A stretch of DNA of 64,000 bases from assembly GCA_038400315.1 (NCBI GenBank), contig CP151667.1, positions 6,025,174 to 6,089,173 of the forward strand. The letters are read 5' to 3'. The position numbers and the translations under genes were made by a program. The notes under the pieces are model-generated. The model saw only the letters and a list, made by a program, of their open reading frames with translations. It was not told the DNA's origin and did not search any database. This document shows, piece by piece, positions 9,456 through 19,100 of this stretch; within the stretch, counting starts at the first letter, position 1; each line of letters starts with the position of its first letter. This DNA is from Isosphaeraceae bacterium EP7. Its GTDB lineage: Bacteria > Planctomycetota > Planctomycetia > Isosphaerales > Isosphaeraceae.

Positions 9456-11005
9456 CAAACCCCCGTGTCCCGGTCGAATGCCGATGCCGGCATGGTTCGC
9501 GGGCAATGCACCAGCGGACGGAATTCCATTTGCGCGATCACGTCGCGTTCGAGGTCAATCCCCGGAGCGACCTCGATCAGTTCCAGCCCCTCGTCGGTGA
9601 GCTTGAACACGGCCCGCTCGGTGACATAGAGCGCCTCCTGCCCCTTCTGGCGGGCGATCTCGCCGGCATAGGACAGCTGCGAGACCTCGTGGACGAACTT
9701 GCGGACACGGCCTTCGCGGACGATCCGCAATTGCCCTTTAGCGACTTCCACTTCAAGCCCGTCGGACGTCAGCGTCCCGCAGAAGACGACCCGACGCGCG
9801 TTCTGCGAGATGTTGACGAACCCGCCGACGCCCGCGAGCCTCGATCCGAACCGGGAGACGTTCACGTTCCCCCGGCGATCGATCTCGGCGGCGCCCAGGG
9901 CGGCGAAGTCCAGGCCTCCGCCGTCGTAGAAGTCGAACTGGGCCGGTTGGTCGACGATCGCCTGCGGATGGAGCGAGGCACCGAAGCTCAGCCCGCCAGC
10001 CGGGACGCCGCCGATGGGCCCGCTCTCGACGGTGAGGGTCACCTCCCCGAGCAGCCCGCGTTCGGCCGCGATCAGGGCGATCCCTTCCGGCATGCCGATG
10101 CCCAGGTTGGCGATCGCGCCACGCTCCAGCTCGTCGCAGGCCCGGGACGCGATGACGCGGCGGGCACCGGCCGGCAACCGCGGCATCCTGGCCATCGACC
10201 CGTCGTCGGCCGCGCTGAAGTACGCCGGGTTGAGTTCCTCGGCGAAAGTCTGATGGTGATGCTCGGCGTCCGCAACGACGACCCGGTCGATCAGGATTCC
10301 GGGCACCCGGACCGACATTGGCGGCGCCGCATGGGGGAGCAATCGCTTGACCTGAGCGATCACCGTGCCGCCGCAATTGTGGACGGCCTGGGCGATGGCC
10401 AGGACCTCGCCGATAATCGCTTCCTCATCCATCACGAGGTTGCCGTGGATGTCGGCGGCCGTGCCTCGGATGAGACCGACATGGACCGGGAAGGCGGGGT
10501 AGAAGAGCCAGTCGCGGCCGTCGATCTCGATCCGCCGAACCAGGTCGGGCCCCGGGCGTGAATTCAGACGCCCCCCCCCATGGATCGGATCGATGAATGT
10601 CCCCAGCCCCACGCCCGTGATGCACCCGGGCCGGCCCGCGGCGATGTCACGTAGCAGGTGGCAGACCACGCCCTGCGGGAAGTTGTAGGCCTCGATCTCG
10701 TTGGCGAGGGCCAGCTGTCCAATACGCGGGGCGAGCCCCCAGTGGCCGCCGACGACCCGCTTCAGGAGCCCTCGATGTCCCAGGTGATTGAGCCCTCGGC
10801 ATGAGCCGTCGCCCTGCCCTGCGGCGTAGAACAGCGTCAGCCCACGGGGGCGCCCGGTTTCGAGAAATCGCGCCTCAATCGCGGCGGTGAGAGCCTCGGG
10901 ATGGGCGGCGCCCACGAAGCCGCCGCTCACGACGGTCTGATCGTCTTCGAGGACCTTCGCCGCCTCGGACGCCGAGCAGAGGAGCGTCTCGATGCGTCCG
11001 GTCAC
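9455..11005 (-). CDS. Fused alpha/beta 3-oxoacid-type CoA-transferase
   Basis: 516 aa from GTG 11005, which overlaps the SDR stop as GTGA. Another GTG two codons earlier (11011) is possible. Both CoA-transferase halves are in one chain: the first half has [13 protein letters not shown] and [20 protein letters not shown], the second [18 protein letters not shown] and [14 protein letters not shown]. The Glu in ESGPIGG matches the CoA-binding catalytic glutamate. Fusion and length resemble YdiF/propionate-CoA-transferase-type class I enzymes. Reaction: transfer of CoA from an acyl-CoA (acetyl- or succinyl-CoA) to a 3-oxo or short acid. With the downstream thiolase, acetoacetate activation is the simplest reading. 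Confidence 0.88.
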   Translation of the reverse strand: MTGRIETLLCSASEAAKVLEDDQTVVSGGFVGAAHPEALTAAIEARFLETGRPRGLTLFYAAGQGDGSCRGLNHLGHRGLLKRVVGGHWGLAPRIGQLALANEIEAYNFPQGVVCHLLRDIAAGRPGCITGVGLGTFIDPIHGGGRLNSRPGPDLVRRIEIDGRDWLFYPAFPVHVGLIRGTAADIHGNLVMDEEAIIGEVLAIAQAVHNCGGTVIAQVKRLLPHAAPPMSVRVPGILIDRVVVADAEHHHQTFAEELNPAYFSAADDGSMARMPRLPAGARRVIASRACDELERGAIANLGIGMPEGIALIAAERGLLGEVTLTVESGPIGGVPAGGLSFGASLHPQAIVDQPAQFDFYDGGGLDFAALGAAEIDRRGNVNVSRFGSRLAGVGGFVNISQNARRVVFCGTLTSDGLEVEVAKGQLRIVREGRVRKFVHEVSQLSYAGEIARQKGQEALYVTERAVFKLTDEGLELIEVAPGIDLERDVIAQMEFRPLVHCPRTMPASAFDRDTGV

Positions 11006-11754
11006 GACCACCAGCCCCCGTTGACGTGGACCGTCTGCCCCGAGATATAGGACGCGAGATCGCTGGCGAGGAACAGGATCGCATGAGCGATGTCCTCGGG
11101 CTCGCCGAAGCGGCGCAGCGGGATCTCGGAGATCATCTTGGCCCGGACCTCATCGGGGATGGACTTCCCCATCTCGGTCAGCACCACCCCGGGGGCCACC
11201 GCATTGACGTTGATCTGCCGCGAGGCGAGCTCCTTGCTCAGCACCTTGGTGAGCGCGATCACGCCCGCCTTGGCCGCCGCGTAGTTGGCCTGACCGAAGA
11301 AGCCGACGACGCCTGAAATCGAGGCGACGTTCACGATCCGGCCGCCGTCCGCCATGAGGGTCGAGGCCGCGCGGCAGACGTTGAAGACGCCGGTGAGGTC
11401 GGTGTCGATGACGTCGCGCCAGTCCTCGTCGGACATCTTCTTGACCGTGCGATCGCGGATGATGGCGGCGTTATTGACGACGATGTCGAGCCGGCCGTAA
11501 CGCTCCATGACGGCTGCCAGCATGGCGTCGACCTGGCCCGGATCGCGCACGTCAGCGGACAGGGCCACGGCGCGATCGCCCAGGCCGGCGGCGACGTCCT
11601 GGGCCAGTCCGGCGTTCCGCCCGGCCGCATCCGGCGCGTAATTCAGGACAACGGAAGCGCCGGCGGCGTGCAGGCAAGTCGCGGTGGCCCGACCGAGCCC
11701 CTGGCCGGCGCCGGTCACGAGGGCGACCTTGCCACCGAGATCAATCCCGATCAC
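11002..11754 (-). CDS. Short-chain dehydrogenase/reductase (FabG / 3-hydroxyacyl type)
   Basis: 250 aa from GTG 11754, chosen for AAGAGG about 8 nt upstream and because the Rossmann fold starts directly after it. A longer frame reaches 11904. NAD(P)-binding [10 protein letters not shown], the NNAA motif, catalytic Ser in VASISG, and Tyr/Lys in YAAAKAG are all present, with FabG-like C-terminal [12 protein letters not shown] and [10 protein letters not shown]. First gene of the leftward operon, coupled to the CoA-transferase. Likely role: NAD(P)-dependent oxidation of a beta-hydroxy acid (for example 3-hydroxybutyrate to acetoacetate). A FabG-like biosynthetic role is less likely given the neighbours. 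Confidence 0.9.
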   Translation of the reverse strand: MIGIDLGGKVALVTGAGQGLGRATATCLHAAGASVVLNYAPDAAGRNAGLAQDVAAGLGDRAVALSADVRDPGQVDAMLAAVMERYGRLDIVVNNAAIIRDRTVKKMSDEDWRDVIDTDLTGVFNVCRAASTLMADGGRIVNVASISGVVGFFGQANYAAAKAGVIALTKVLSKELASRQINVNAVAPGVVLTEMGKSIPDEVRAKMISEIPLRRFGEPEDIAHAILFLASDLASYISGQTVHVNGGWWS

Positions 11755-11984
11755 AATGACGGCCTCTTTGGTATGAGTGTGTGCGGACGGTTGTTGGAAG
11801 AACGCCGACATCCGGGGACGAGAGATCGTCCAGCCGGCGTTGAAATTCGGTATCAGTCGACCCGGGCCTGAAGGGTATCCGGCGGCCACCTGTTCAACAA
11901 GCAACCAGTCCCAAGGTTCTGTGACGGCCGCCCTCCCATGCCATCCATCCGCACCTCGTGCGGCACCCTATCCCGAGGTCGGCG

Positions 11985-12839
11985 ATGGTGACCCGCGTCT
12001 TTCCCGCCGGCCCGGTCGAACTCTCCTACGCCGAGGGCCCGGATTCAGGGCCGCCGGTCGTCCTGCTTCACGGCGTCGTCCGCCGCTGGCAAGACTTCGA
12101 GCCGATCTTTCCCGCGTTGATCCCTCGATCCCACCTTCACGCCGTCGACTTCCGCGGCCACGGCGCCTCGGGCCGAACGCCAGGTGGTTACCGGGTGGTC
12201 GACTACGTGGGCGACATCGTCGCGCTGCTCGAAAAGCGGATCATGGTGCCGGCCGTCCTGATCGGTCACTCGCTGGGAGGGATGGTGGCCGCCGGCGTCG
12301 CCGCGGCCGTGCCGGACCTCGTCCGTGGGATCGTCTTCGAAGATCCCCCCTTCGAGATGATGGGCCGTCGGATCGCCGAGACGTCGTACCTGAGCCTCTT
12401 CGGGGCCTACCGCGACCTGTTGGACTCGACCGACTCGGTGGATGCTCTCGCGGCCGCGCTGGCGGAAGTCCCCATCGCCGTGCCGGGCACAGGCCAGTTC
12501 GTACGCCTGGGCGACCAGCGGGACGCGGCCTCGCTGCAATGGCTGGCCTCGTGCCTGGGTCAGATCGACCCGGACGTCCTGACGCCGCTCATCGAGGGAC
12601 GTTGGCTCGACGGATTCGACACGGGCGAGTTGCTGTCGCGCGTTACGTGCCCGGGCCTGTTCATCCAGGCCGATGACTCCGCAGGGGGCGTCCTGCCCGA
12701 CGGATACGCCCTGAGCCTGGTGGAGAAAATGCCCCGCGTTCGGCACACCCGGCTGGCGGGGGTCGGGCATAACATTCACATCACGAAGCCCGAGGAGATG
12801 GCACGGCTGACGACGAGCTTCCTCGACTCGCTGGACTGA
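11985..12839 (+). CDS. Alpha/beta-fold hydrolase
   Basis: 284 aa from ATG 11985, which has GAGGT 6-7 nt upstream; a TTG/ATG-type frame starting at 11958 lacks this. Alpha/beta hydrolase features: oxyanion segment VVLLHGVVRRWQD, VDFRGHGASG, nucleophile Ser96 in GHSLGGM, an acid candidate in IQADDSAGG, and the catalytic His in GVGHNIH. No signal peptide, so cytoplasmic. It opens the rightward arm, divergent from the SDR operon across 230 bases. Inferred role: hydrolysis of an ester or lactone, such as an oligomer that feeds the hydroxyacid route. The substrate cannot be read from sequence. Confidence 0.85.
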   Translation: MVTRVFPAGPVELSYAEGPDSGPPVVLLHGVVRRWQDFEPIFPALIPRSHLHAVDFRGHGASGRTPGGYRVVDYVGDIVALLEKRIMVPAVLIGHSLGGMVAAGVAAAVPDLVRGIVFEDPPFEMMGRRIAETSYLSLFGAYRDLLDSTDSVDALAAALAEVPIAVPGTGQFVRLGDQRDAASLQWLASCLGQIDPDVLTPLIEGRWLDGFDTGELLSRVTCPGLFIQADDSAGGVLPDGYALSLVEKMPRVRHTRLAGVGHNIHITKPEEMARLTTSFLDSLD

Positions 12840-13001
12840 GCGCGGCCGGGTCGTACTCCGTTGTCGACACTGTCTCGCACCGAGGGGGCACGCTCTGGCA
12901 CCCTCGCGTGCGGTCTCGTAAGATCCCCCCTCTCGCCGAACGCAACCCCGGTTCGATGTCGCGGAGTTGTCGACGACGGAACAGAACGAGGAGAGCACGC
13001 G

Positions 13002-14321
13002 TTGGAGACCTGGTTGAAGCGAGGGACGGATCAGGCGGAGGTTGCCGAGGCCGACGCGAAGGTCCGCGAGACCGTCGAACGCATCCTGGCCGACATCGCC
13101 CGCCGCGGTGACGACGCGGTTCGAGAGCTCTCCGTCCAGTACGACAGGTGGGACCGCGCCGACTACCGGCTGACGCCATCCGAGATCCAAGGCTGTCTGG
13201 CCGAGCTCAGCCGCCGCGACATTGAGGACATCAGGTTCGCCCAGGAGCAGGTGCGCAACTTCGCCCGGCACCAGCGCGAGGCCCTGAGGGACGTCGAGGT
13301 CGAGACCCTGCCGGGTGTCATCCTCGGCCACAAGAACATCCCGGTCGGCTCGGCGGGGTGCTATGTGCCGGGGGGGAAATATCCGCTCCTGGCCTCCGCA
13401 CACATGTCGGTCGTCACCGCCAAGGTGGCCGGAGTGCCGAGGGTGGTCACCTGCGCTCCGCCGTTTCAGGGGAAGCCGGCCGCCGCGATCGTGGCGGCGC
13501 AACATCTCGCGGGCGCGGACGAGATCTACTGCCTCGGCGGCATCCAGGCGGTCGGGGCGATGGCACTCGGGACGCAATCGATCGCCCCGGTCGACATGCT
13601 GGTGGGCCCCGGCAACCGATTCGTGGCCGAGGCCAAGAGGCAGCTCTTCGGTCGGGTCGGCATCGACCTCTTCGCCGGCCCCACCGAGACCCTGGTGATC
13701 GCCGACGAGACCGTCGACGGCGAGATGTGCGCCACCGACCTGCTGGGCCAGGCCGAGCACGGGCCCGACTCCCCGGCGATCCTCCTGACGACGTCGGAGG
13801 CGCTCGCCCGCGACACGATGGCCGAGGTGGAACGGTTGCTCAAGATCCTCCCCACGGCCGCCGTCGCCCGCCAGGCCTGGGACACGCATGGCGCGGTCTG
13901 CGTGGCGGAGAGCGACGAGGAGATGGCGCGGATCGCCGATCGGATCGCCTCGGAGCATGTGCAAGTCATGACCCGAGATCCCGACTATTTCCTCAGGACG
14001 ATGACCAACTACGGGGCGCTCTTCCTCGGGCCGCGCACCAACGTGGCGTATGGCGACAAGGTCATCGGCACCAACCACACGCTGCCGACGAAGAAGGCGG
14101 CCCGCTACACGGGCGGGCTCTGGGTGGGCAAGTTCCTCAAGACCTGCACGTATCAGAAAGTCCTGACCGACGAGGCGTCCGCATCGATCGGCGCCTACTG
14201 CTCGCGGCTCTGCGCCCTCGAAGGCTTCGTGGGCCACGCCGAGCAGGCCAATCTTCGCGTCCGGCGCTATGGCGGCCGAGACGTGCCCTACGGCGGCGTC
14301 GTCCGAGCGGATGAAGACTGA
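13002..14321 (+). CDS. Histidinol-dehydrogenase-family alcohol dehydrogenase (HpsN-like, probably not His biosynthesis)
   Basis: 439 aa from TTG 13002, which has GAGGAG 8 nt upstream. The frame is open to 12861 but that part does not look coding. Zn and catalytic residues of HisD are conserved: Gln and His in [12 protein letters not shown], the Glu-His pair in ASEHVQVM, Asp in [14 protein letters not shown], and His in [10 protein letters not shown]. The overall sequence (opening [20 protein letters not shown]) resembles the HpsN / sulfopropanediol 3-dehydrogenase branch more than true HisD. No other his gene is nearby. It sits between an alpha/beta hydrolase and a cupin in a catabolic block. 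Likely reaction: NAD-dependent four-electron oxidation of a primary alcohol to a carboxylate; the alcohol is unknown. Confidence 0.85.
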   Translation: METWLKRGTDQAEVAEADAKVRETVERILADIARRGDDAVRELSVQYDRWDRADYRLTPSEIQGCLAELSRRDIEDIRFAQEQVRNFARHQREALRDVEVETLPGVILGHKNIPVGSAGCYVPGGKYPLLASAHMSVVTAKVAGVPRVVTCAPPFQGKPAAAIVAAQHLAGADEIYCLGGIQAVGAMALGTQSIAPVDMLVGPGNRFVAEAKRQLFGRVGIDLFAGPTETLVIADETVDGEMCATDLLGQAEHGPDSPAILLTTSEALARDTMAEVERLLKILPTAAVARQAWDTHGAVCVAESDEEMARIADRIASEHVQVMTRDPDYFLRTMTNYGALFLGPRTNVAYGDKVIGTNHTLPTKKAARYTGGLWVGKFLKTCTYQKVLTDEASASIGAYCSRLCALEGFVGHAEQANLRVRRYGGRDVPYGGVVRADED

Positions 14322-14366
14322 CCCGGTTAAGAACGATCGAGACTCTCCCAGAAGGAAGCCGATGCC

Positions 14367-14918
14367 ATGACGGAGCAACCTCCTCGGGTCGAGACCCTGT
14401 TTCTCAAGCCCAACGGCAGGGTCCCGAACAGTCGATTTCCCGTCCTGATCCACCGCGGGGCCGTGACCGCAGGCGCGGGCATTGACCTCGCCGACGCGAT
14501 CGAGGCGACCTTCCAGCGGAACGACTGGCTGAACAACTGGCGCGAGCTGGGTGTCTATGACTACAACCATTTCCACTCCACGAGCCACGAGGCGCTCGGC
14601 ATGGCCCGCGGCCAGATCACGCTCCGACTGGGTGGTGAAGGGGGGACGGTCGTGACGCTGAAGGCCGGCGACATCCTCGTTCTGCCGGCCGGGACCTCGC
14701 ACATCCGGCTCGACAATTCGAGCGATTCGCAGATGGTTGGCGGCTACCCCGAGGGCCGCGACTGGGACCTGATCCGCGACGAGGAGGTGACCGAGAGCGA
14801 GGCGAAGGCCGCCATCAAGCTCATCGGCAGCCTGCCGATCCCGGCCCTCGACCCCGCGACCGGCGAGCCGTTGACGCTCTGGCGGCAGGCACCCAGAACC
14901 TACGGAATCCAGTTCTGA
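14367..14918 (+). CDS. YjlB-like cupin protein
   Basis: 183 aa. The ATG at 14367 has GAAGGAAG about 8-10 nt upstream. A single cupin barrel at about residues 65-130 shows metal-ligand histidines in YDYNHFHSTSHEALG and a second motif LPAGTSHIRL. The pattern of an N-terminal extension (RVPNSRFPVLIH), the NNWRELGVYDYNHFH core and a YPEGRDWDL tail matches Bacillus YjlB. Function in that family is not established; it may be a small-molecule isomerase, dioxygenase or sensor. It is 45 bases behind the HpsN-like gene, so very likely the same transcript. Confidence 0.8.
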   Translation: MTEQPPRVETLFLKPNGRVPNSRFPVLIHRGAVTAGAGIDLADAIEATFQRNDWLNNWRELGVYDYNHFHSTSHEALGMARGQITLRLGGEGGTVVTLKAGDILVLPAGTSHIRLDNSSDSQMVGGYPEGRDWDLIRDEEVTESEAKAAIKLIGSLPIPALDPATGEPLTLWRQAPRTYGIQF

Positions 14919-14942
14919 GCACATCTCGAATCCTCTCCATCT

Positions 14943-14976
14943 CCTGGGTGCTCGCGGACGGCCGCGAACACCCAGG
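14943..14976. terminator. Hairpin between the convergent cupin and diheme cytochrome genes
   Basis: Arms 14943-14957 and 14962-14976 pair over 15 positions with one C-A mismatch and a 4-base loop. There is no T tract, but the place between two convergent genes fits a bidirectional terminator. Confidence 0.6.
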
Positions 14977-15012
14977 CCAACGGGCGACGATCGGTTTCGG
15001 CATGCGGCGGGC

Positions 15013-16836
15013 TCACAACGTCTTCAGATATTCGATCACCTGCGTTCGTTCCTCGGCGGTCCATGTGGTGCCGTAAGGGTGGCCCGCGTTCGAGTTGCCG
15101 GGGATCACCGTTCCATCCGGTTTCGCGACCTGGAATTTGGGGAAGCCGGCGACGTCGGTCAGGTAGCCGACCTTCGACGGGTCGAACGTCCGGACGCCGA
15201 TGCTGAAGGCCTTGGGCCGCTGGTCGACGGGCTTGAGGAGGTCGTCGAGGGTGGGCACCGACCCGTTGTGCAGGTAGGGGGCGGTCGCCCAGATGCCGTC
15301 GAGGGGGCGACCCTTGTAGACCCCTCTCACGACCACCTGTGGCGCGGCGCGCATGACGCGCTTTCCGGCGAAATCGAGGGTCTTCAATGGGTCGGGCGGG
15401 GCCGCCTTGTAGAAGCCGAGCAGGACGCCCGTGACGACGTTAGAGAGGACCGGGTCGGAATTGGTCGGCGACTGGATCTTGGGCTGCGTGAAGAACCGCT
15501 CCCCTTCCAGCTTGCCCGAGGGCCGCGTGATTCCGAAGAAATTGTCGTAGGCGAGCGAGTCGGTGCCCGAGCCCTCCATCATCGTTGCGACCGAGATCTT
15601 GCCGCGGTCGAGGGTCCTGCGGTTGATGACCGCGTGGCAGTCGAGGCACGAGTCTCGCCGCCCTTGGGCGCTCGGCCGCTTGTACAACTCCGCGCCCAGG
15701 GCGGCCGCGGCGGCGTCGATCTTGGGGAACTCGGCCGGCCACTCGGGCGACCAGAGGATCTTCAGGAACGAGTTGAGCGCGATCAGCTCGTTGAATTTGA
15801 CGGACGAGCTGTAGCCCGGGTTGAGCAACGACGACGGGTTATCGTGGATGGTGAAGTCGCCGAAGACGCCGAGCACCTCGCCGACGTTGCGGGGGAGCCC
15901 CGAGAAGTCGCCGTGGATGCCGTCGATCGAGCTTCCGAGGTCGCCGTTCTTGGCGATGCCCAGCCATTCGACGAAGTCGAGCTGGGGGGTGTCCCACAGG
16001 AAGGGGTAGCTGACCGGGGCATCGCACGGCTTGGCCACCACGGTCGGGTGATCGGGGTCGGGGTCCTTGACGGTCCTCCAGAACGCCTCGTTCACGATCG
16101 AGTCGACCGCGTCGAGCCGGCCGTACCGGGTCGGCGGCACCGGCGAGGTCTGATTGGGGTCGAACCCGGGAAAGTTGCGGAGGTTGTAGCCCTCGCGGAT
16201 CTTGATCACCTTGGTGAGGTCATCCTTCAAGTCGGCCCGGCTCGACGGGTCGTCGCTCTTCAGGACCTTGGCGGCGAACCTGCCGAATTTCGCGGGGTCG
16301 TCCCTCGTCTTCTTGAGCGCACCGGAGAGATCCGAGAGGAAGGCCTGGGCGTCGGCCTGGGCCGGGGCCCCGTCGATCCGATACCCGGTCTCTCCCAGCC
16401 TGATCTCGTTGGTATGGCACGCCGCGCAGGTGAATCCCAGCCAGCGACGCCCCACCCCCTCCCCCTCGACGAAGCCGACCGGCAGGCCGTCCGGGTTCGA
16501 CAGGCCGGGATTCCTCGGCAGATAGCGATATTTGAGGATGTTCTGGTTATCGCGGAACAGCGAGTCCGAGTCCGCCTGCTCGAGCGCGAGGAACCACACA
16601 TAAGGGACGAGCTGCGACCCTTGCGGCCTGGAGTAGTAGCCCAGGCTCTGGCCGGCAGTCCAGTTCTGATCGAGATAGACGACCTTCTTGACGGATTCGC
16701 CCAGCGGGTCGGAGATCGCGACGAAGGCGTCGCGTGTCAGGCTGACGCTCACGACCGGCGGCTCGACCTCACTATCGCCGCCGCAACCGCCGAGAATCGC
16801 CAGGCCGAGGCATGAGACGGCAACGATTTCACGCAT
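15013..16836 (-). CDS. Diheme cytochrome c lipoprotein (RoxA / di-heme peroxidase-like)
   Basis: 607 aa from ATG 16836, which has GGGAG 8 nt upstream; the codons before it at 16854 are not needed. An N-terminal lipobox (LGLAILGGC) suggests a lipoprotein. Two heme c sites are visible: CAACH near residue 137 (FTCAACHTNEIRLG) and CLDCH near residue 400 (RDSCLDCHAVI). The C-terminal part with GIWATAPYLHNGSVPTL is typical of MauG/di-heme cytochrome c peroxidase relatives, and the size fits the RoxA-like group. Likely a periplasmic membrane-anchored peroxidase or oxygenase. Monocistronic, with a promoter candidate upstream. Confidence 0.85.
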   Translation of the reverse strand: MREIVAVSCLGLAILGGCGGDSEVEPPVVSVSLTRDAFVAISDPLGESVKKVVYLDQNWTAGQSLGYYSRPQGSQLVPYVWFLALEQADSDSLFRDNQNILKYRYLPRNPGLSNPDGLPVGFVEGEGVGRRWLGFTCAACHTNEIRLGETGYRIDGAPAQADAQAFLSDLSGALKKTRDDPAKFGRFAAKVLKSDDPSSRADLKDDLTKVIKIREGYNLRNFPGFDPNQTSPVPPTRYGRLDAVDSIVNEAFWRTVKDPDPDHPTVVAKPCDAPVSYPFLWDTPQLDFVEWLGIAKNGDLGSSIDGIHGDFSGLPRNVGEVLGVFGDFTIHDNPSSLLNPGYSSSVKFNELIALNSFLKILWSPEWPAEFPKIDAAAAALGAELYKRPSAQGRRDSCLDCHAVINRRTLDRGKISVATMMEGSGTDSLAYDNFFGITRPSGKLEGERFFTQPKIQSPTNSDPVLSNVVTGVLLGFYKAAPPDPLKTLDFAGKRVMRAAPQVVVRGVYKGRPLDGIWATAPYLHNGSVPTLDDLLKPVDQRPKAFSIGVRTFDPSKVGYLTDVAGFPKFQVAKPDGTVIPGNSNAGHPYGTTWTAEERTQVIEYLKTL

Positions 16837-16938
16837 TGCGGGCGCTCCCTGCAACAGGATGGATCAACCAGGTTTGAGTTTCATCATCGCCCCTGTCTTT
16901 TTAACAGCTCTGATTAATCCAATCACCCTTGCTCAAAC

Positions 16939-16966
16939 GCTATAAAAAAGTCGCTTCGTCCGTCAA
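16939..16966 (-). promoter_or_regulatory. Promoter candidate for the diheme cytochrome gene
   Basis: On the minus strand TTGACG (16966-16961) and TATAGC (16944-16939) are spaced by 16 bases, in a short AT-rich patch about 105 bases before the chosen start. Match by eye only. Confidence 0.4.
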
Positions 16967-16990
16967 TATTTTTTGATTCGAGCTCTCCGA

Positions 16991-17605
16991 TCAACCCGGG
17001 CCCTCTTCCATCAGGGCGGCGATGGCGATCGAGTCGGCATCAGGCTGGGAGCGGAGGGCCTCGGCGGTCCGGCGGCGGCGTGGCTCGGGGTGGTTCTGGC
17101 CGAGCTTCCACTTGCCTTCGAGGCGTGTCAGCTCGATTCGGAAGCCGACGATCGCCTTCAAGAGCCCGTCCACGTTGACGCCCGACTCATCGAACAACCA
17201 GGGGGGCTGGCGGCCAGCCTCGTAGACGTCGACACTCCGGCGGAGGATGTCCAGAAGGTCGTCCCGGCCCTCGACCGGGGTCAAGATACCGTAGGCGTGG
17301 ACGGCCACGTAGTTCCAGGTCGGCACCATGCCGGTCTCGGCATACCAGGTGGGCGAGATGTAAGCATGAGGGCCCGAGAAGACGGCCATCACCGGCCCTT
17401 GCGCCTCGCGCCATTGCGTGTTGGCGCGTGCCATGTGGCCAAACAGGGTCCCCCGGGGCCCGGCCTCGGCGTCGAGAAGCAGCGGCAGGTGGCTGGCGAC
17501 CAGACCGCCCGGGGACTGCGAGGCCAGAAGGGCGAAGCTGTTCCGACGCATCAGGTCGTGCAGCTTGGCTTGATTTGTCTCGGCGAACGAGGCGGGGGTA
17601 TACAT
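16991..17605 (-). CDS. PaiB-family FMN-binding protein
   Basis: 204 aa, the usual length for PaiB. The N-terminus MYTPASFAETNQAKLHDLM and the motifs NSFALLASQ, ASHLPLLLD, GHMARANTQW, VFSGPHAYISPTWY, VPTWNYVAVHAYG and KAIVGFRIELTRLEGKWKLGQN are characteristic. Family knowledge: split-barrel flavin-binding fold, named after a Bacillus protein said to repress sporulation and protease genes; the biochemical role is unclear. It stands alone. The AT-rich stretch after it may end its transcript. Confidence 0.9.
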   Translation of the reverse strand: MYTPASFAETNQAKLHDLMRRNSFALLASQSPGGLVASHLPLLLDAEAGPRGTLFGHMARANTQWREAQGPVMAVFSGPHAYISPTWYAETGMVPTWNYVAVHAYGILTPVEGRDDLLDILRRSVDVYEAGRQPPWLFDESGVNVDGLLKAIVGFRIELTRLEGKWKLGQNHPEPRRRRTAEALRSQPDADSIAIAALMEEGPG

Positions 17606-18250
17606 CTGCGGACCTCGATCGAGTTCCAGGGGGCCAGGGCGGGCGACGCGGCGATCCGCATTGGACAGGGGGCGGTGCGGGCCGGTTCGCCCGCCGGACG
17701 CCTTTCGCTCCCTACGCTTTCAACTCCATCCTTACGCCGGCATCCGCATTGGCTGCGACGTCAGATCGCGTGTCCACTTGACTTTCTCGACGATCCATCT
17801 CGTGAATTGTTGAATTCTCGGGTTCGTTTCGTAATTTCTTGTTTTCCAATCCACACAGGACAAGCGACAATGGGCACCACATAACAGCCACAAATTCCTC
17901 TTGTAAAATACGTTGTGTCATTATCTTGGCCACGAATGACGTCTTTTCCTCAAGAATGTGTGTCCGATAATCTCGAATCCGGGGCTAAATCGGACACTCG
18001 TGAACGCGGGACATTTGCCGCGTATGGGTCTCACGCCACGGATTTCACCTCCTTTTTCATCCACTTGCCAAGGCTGCGTGGAGCGTCTGCGGCGGTGGTC
18101 GAAACTCTTGACAGAACGCTCCCAGGAAATAGTCTGAATCTCGCCCGATTTCCTCCCTACTTTTTCCAAAATCTGGCGAATTTCTTTGGCATGCTGCCAA
18201 ATTGCAACACCTCGACCGTAACATTCGTCGCTTCAACGGGGGGCGGGCTG
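17606..18250. other. Intergenic, no gene recognised
   Basis: About 645 bases, with an AT-richer stretch around 17790-17940. The reading frame of the next gene stays open for 112 codons upstream (to 17915), but composition and the absence of a recognisable domain argue against a longer protein. It probably contains divergent promoters. Confidence 0.45.
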
Positions 18251-18757
18251 ATGTCACGACTGACCGAGTTTTATCGCGGCGAGGCCAATGACACCTCGGG
18301 GCGGTCGCTGGCCGAGATCCAGGGGTATTCCGACCAGCGTTTGGAGTCGGTCCACGACTTCATCCAGTGGCTGTTCCCCCTGCGTGAGCGGAGCCAGTTC
18401 AACCCGGGCGCCCCTCTGCTGACCGACGCCGACGTGGCCGAGTTCCGGGCCGACCCCCTGCTCCGCCGGAATCTGCTCCGGTCCTTCGACGTCTTCCTCG
18501 CCTTCCTGGGCCTGACCTCGGAAGACGGGAAGGTGATCAATGCCGGCGACTTCGACGTCAAGTCCGACGTCTGGAGGTTCCCCAACCACAACTGGTTGCG
18601 GATCACACGCGTGCTGGCCAGCACCCGGATGCTGGGCCTCGAGGCGTCAAGCCTCGCCTTCTATGCGTTCCTGAAGACCCTGAAAGAGTCGGGCCGTTCG
18701 GGCATTACCGACGACACGTTCGGCTACTGGACCAGGGCCGCCGGGGGTGAGAATTGA
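18251..18757 (+). CDS. Opioid growth factor receptor (OGFr) conserved-domain protein
   Basis: 168 aa from ATG 18251, just after a G-rich stretch that can act as ribosome-binding site. Nearly the whole protein is one OGFr_N-type domain: LTEFYRGEANDTSGRSLAEI, then SVHDFIQWLFPLRERSQFN (the most conserved segment of the family), AFLGLTSEDG near 100, and HNWLRITRVLASTRMLGLE. Family knowledge: the domain is best known from the vertebrate OGF/zeta-opioid receptor and also occurs in bacteria with unknown function. No signal peptide or membrane segment, so probably cytoplasmic. Convergent with ynfA, 16 bases away. Confidence 0.85.
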   Translation: MSRLTEFYRGEANDTSGRSLAEIQGYSDQRLESVHDFIQWLFPLRERSQFNPGAPLLTDADVAEFRADPLLRRNLLRSFDVFLAFLGLTSEDGKVINAGDFDVKSDVWRFPNHNWLRITRVLASTRMLGLEASSLAFYAFLKTLKESGRSGITDDTFGYWTRAAGGEN

Positions 18758-18773
18758 GCATGCGACGCCGGAT

Positions 18774-19100
18774 TCAGGGGGTCCTCGGCCCGAACAAAAT
18801 GATCCCCGCACCCGCCAGGCAGACGGCCGCGCCGAGACTATCCCATCGGTCGGGCCGCACGCCTTCCACAGCCCAGAGCCAGGCGAGCGAAGAAACGATG
18901 TAGATGCCCCCGTAGGCCGCATAGGCACGTCCGGCATTGGGGGTGTCGACGCGGGTAAGGGCAAGCGCGAAGGCGACGAGCGCCACGACGCCGGGGATGA
19001 CCCAGAAGGGGCTTTTGTTCAACCTGAGCCATGCCCAGAATGCGAAGCATCCGCCGATTTCGCCCGCCGCGGCGATGAGATACCAGAGGATGACTCTCAA
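18774..19100 (-). CDS. ynfA: YnfA/UPF0060 family small membrane protein
   Basis: 108 aa, equal to E. coli YnfA in length. TTG 19100 overlaps the stop of the upstream small frame as TTGA and has GGAG 9 nt upstream; a TTG three codons earlier would sit directly on the GGAG. Four membrane segments are expected. Diagnostic pieces: [34 protein letters not shown], and [20 protein letters not shown]. Family knowledge: YnfA is related to small multidrug resistance exporters; its substrate is uncertain. Inner membrane. Confidence 0.9.
   Translation of the reverse strand: MRVILWYLIAAAGEIGGCFAFWAWLRLNKSPFWVIPGVVALVAFALALTRVDTPNAGRAYAAYGGIYIVSSLAWLWAVEGVRPDRWDSLGAAVCLAGAGIILFGPRTP

Noticed and set aside
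15079-16815. Long plus-strand open frame (about 578 codons)
   Set aside because: Antisense shadow of the diheme cytochrome gene, which has CxxCH sites and a lipobox in the other strand.
17915-18250. N-terminal extension of the OGFr protein
   Set aside because: The frame is open but shows no domain, and the conserved domain starts right after ATG 18251.
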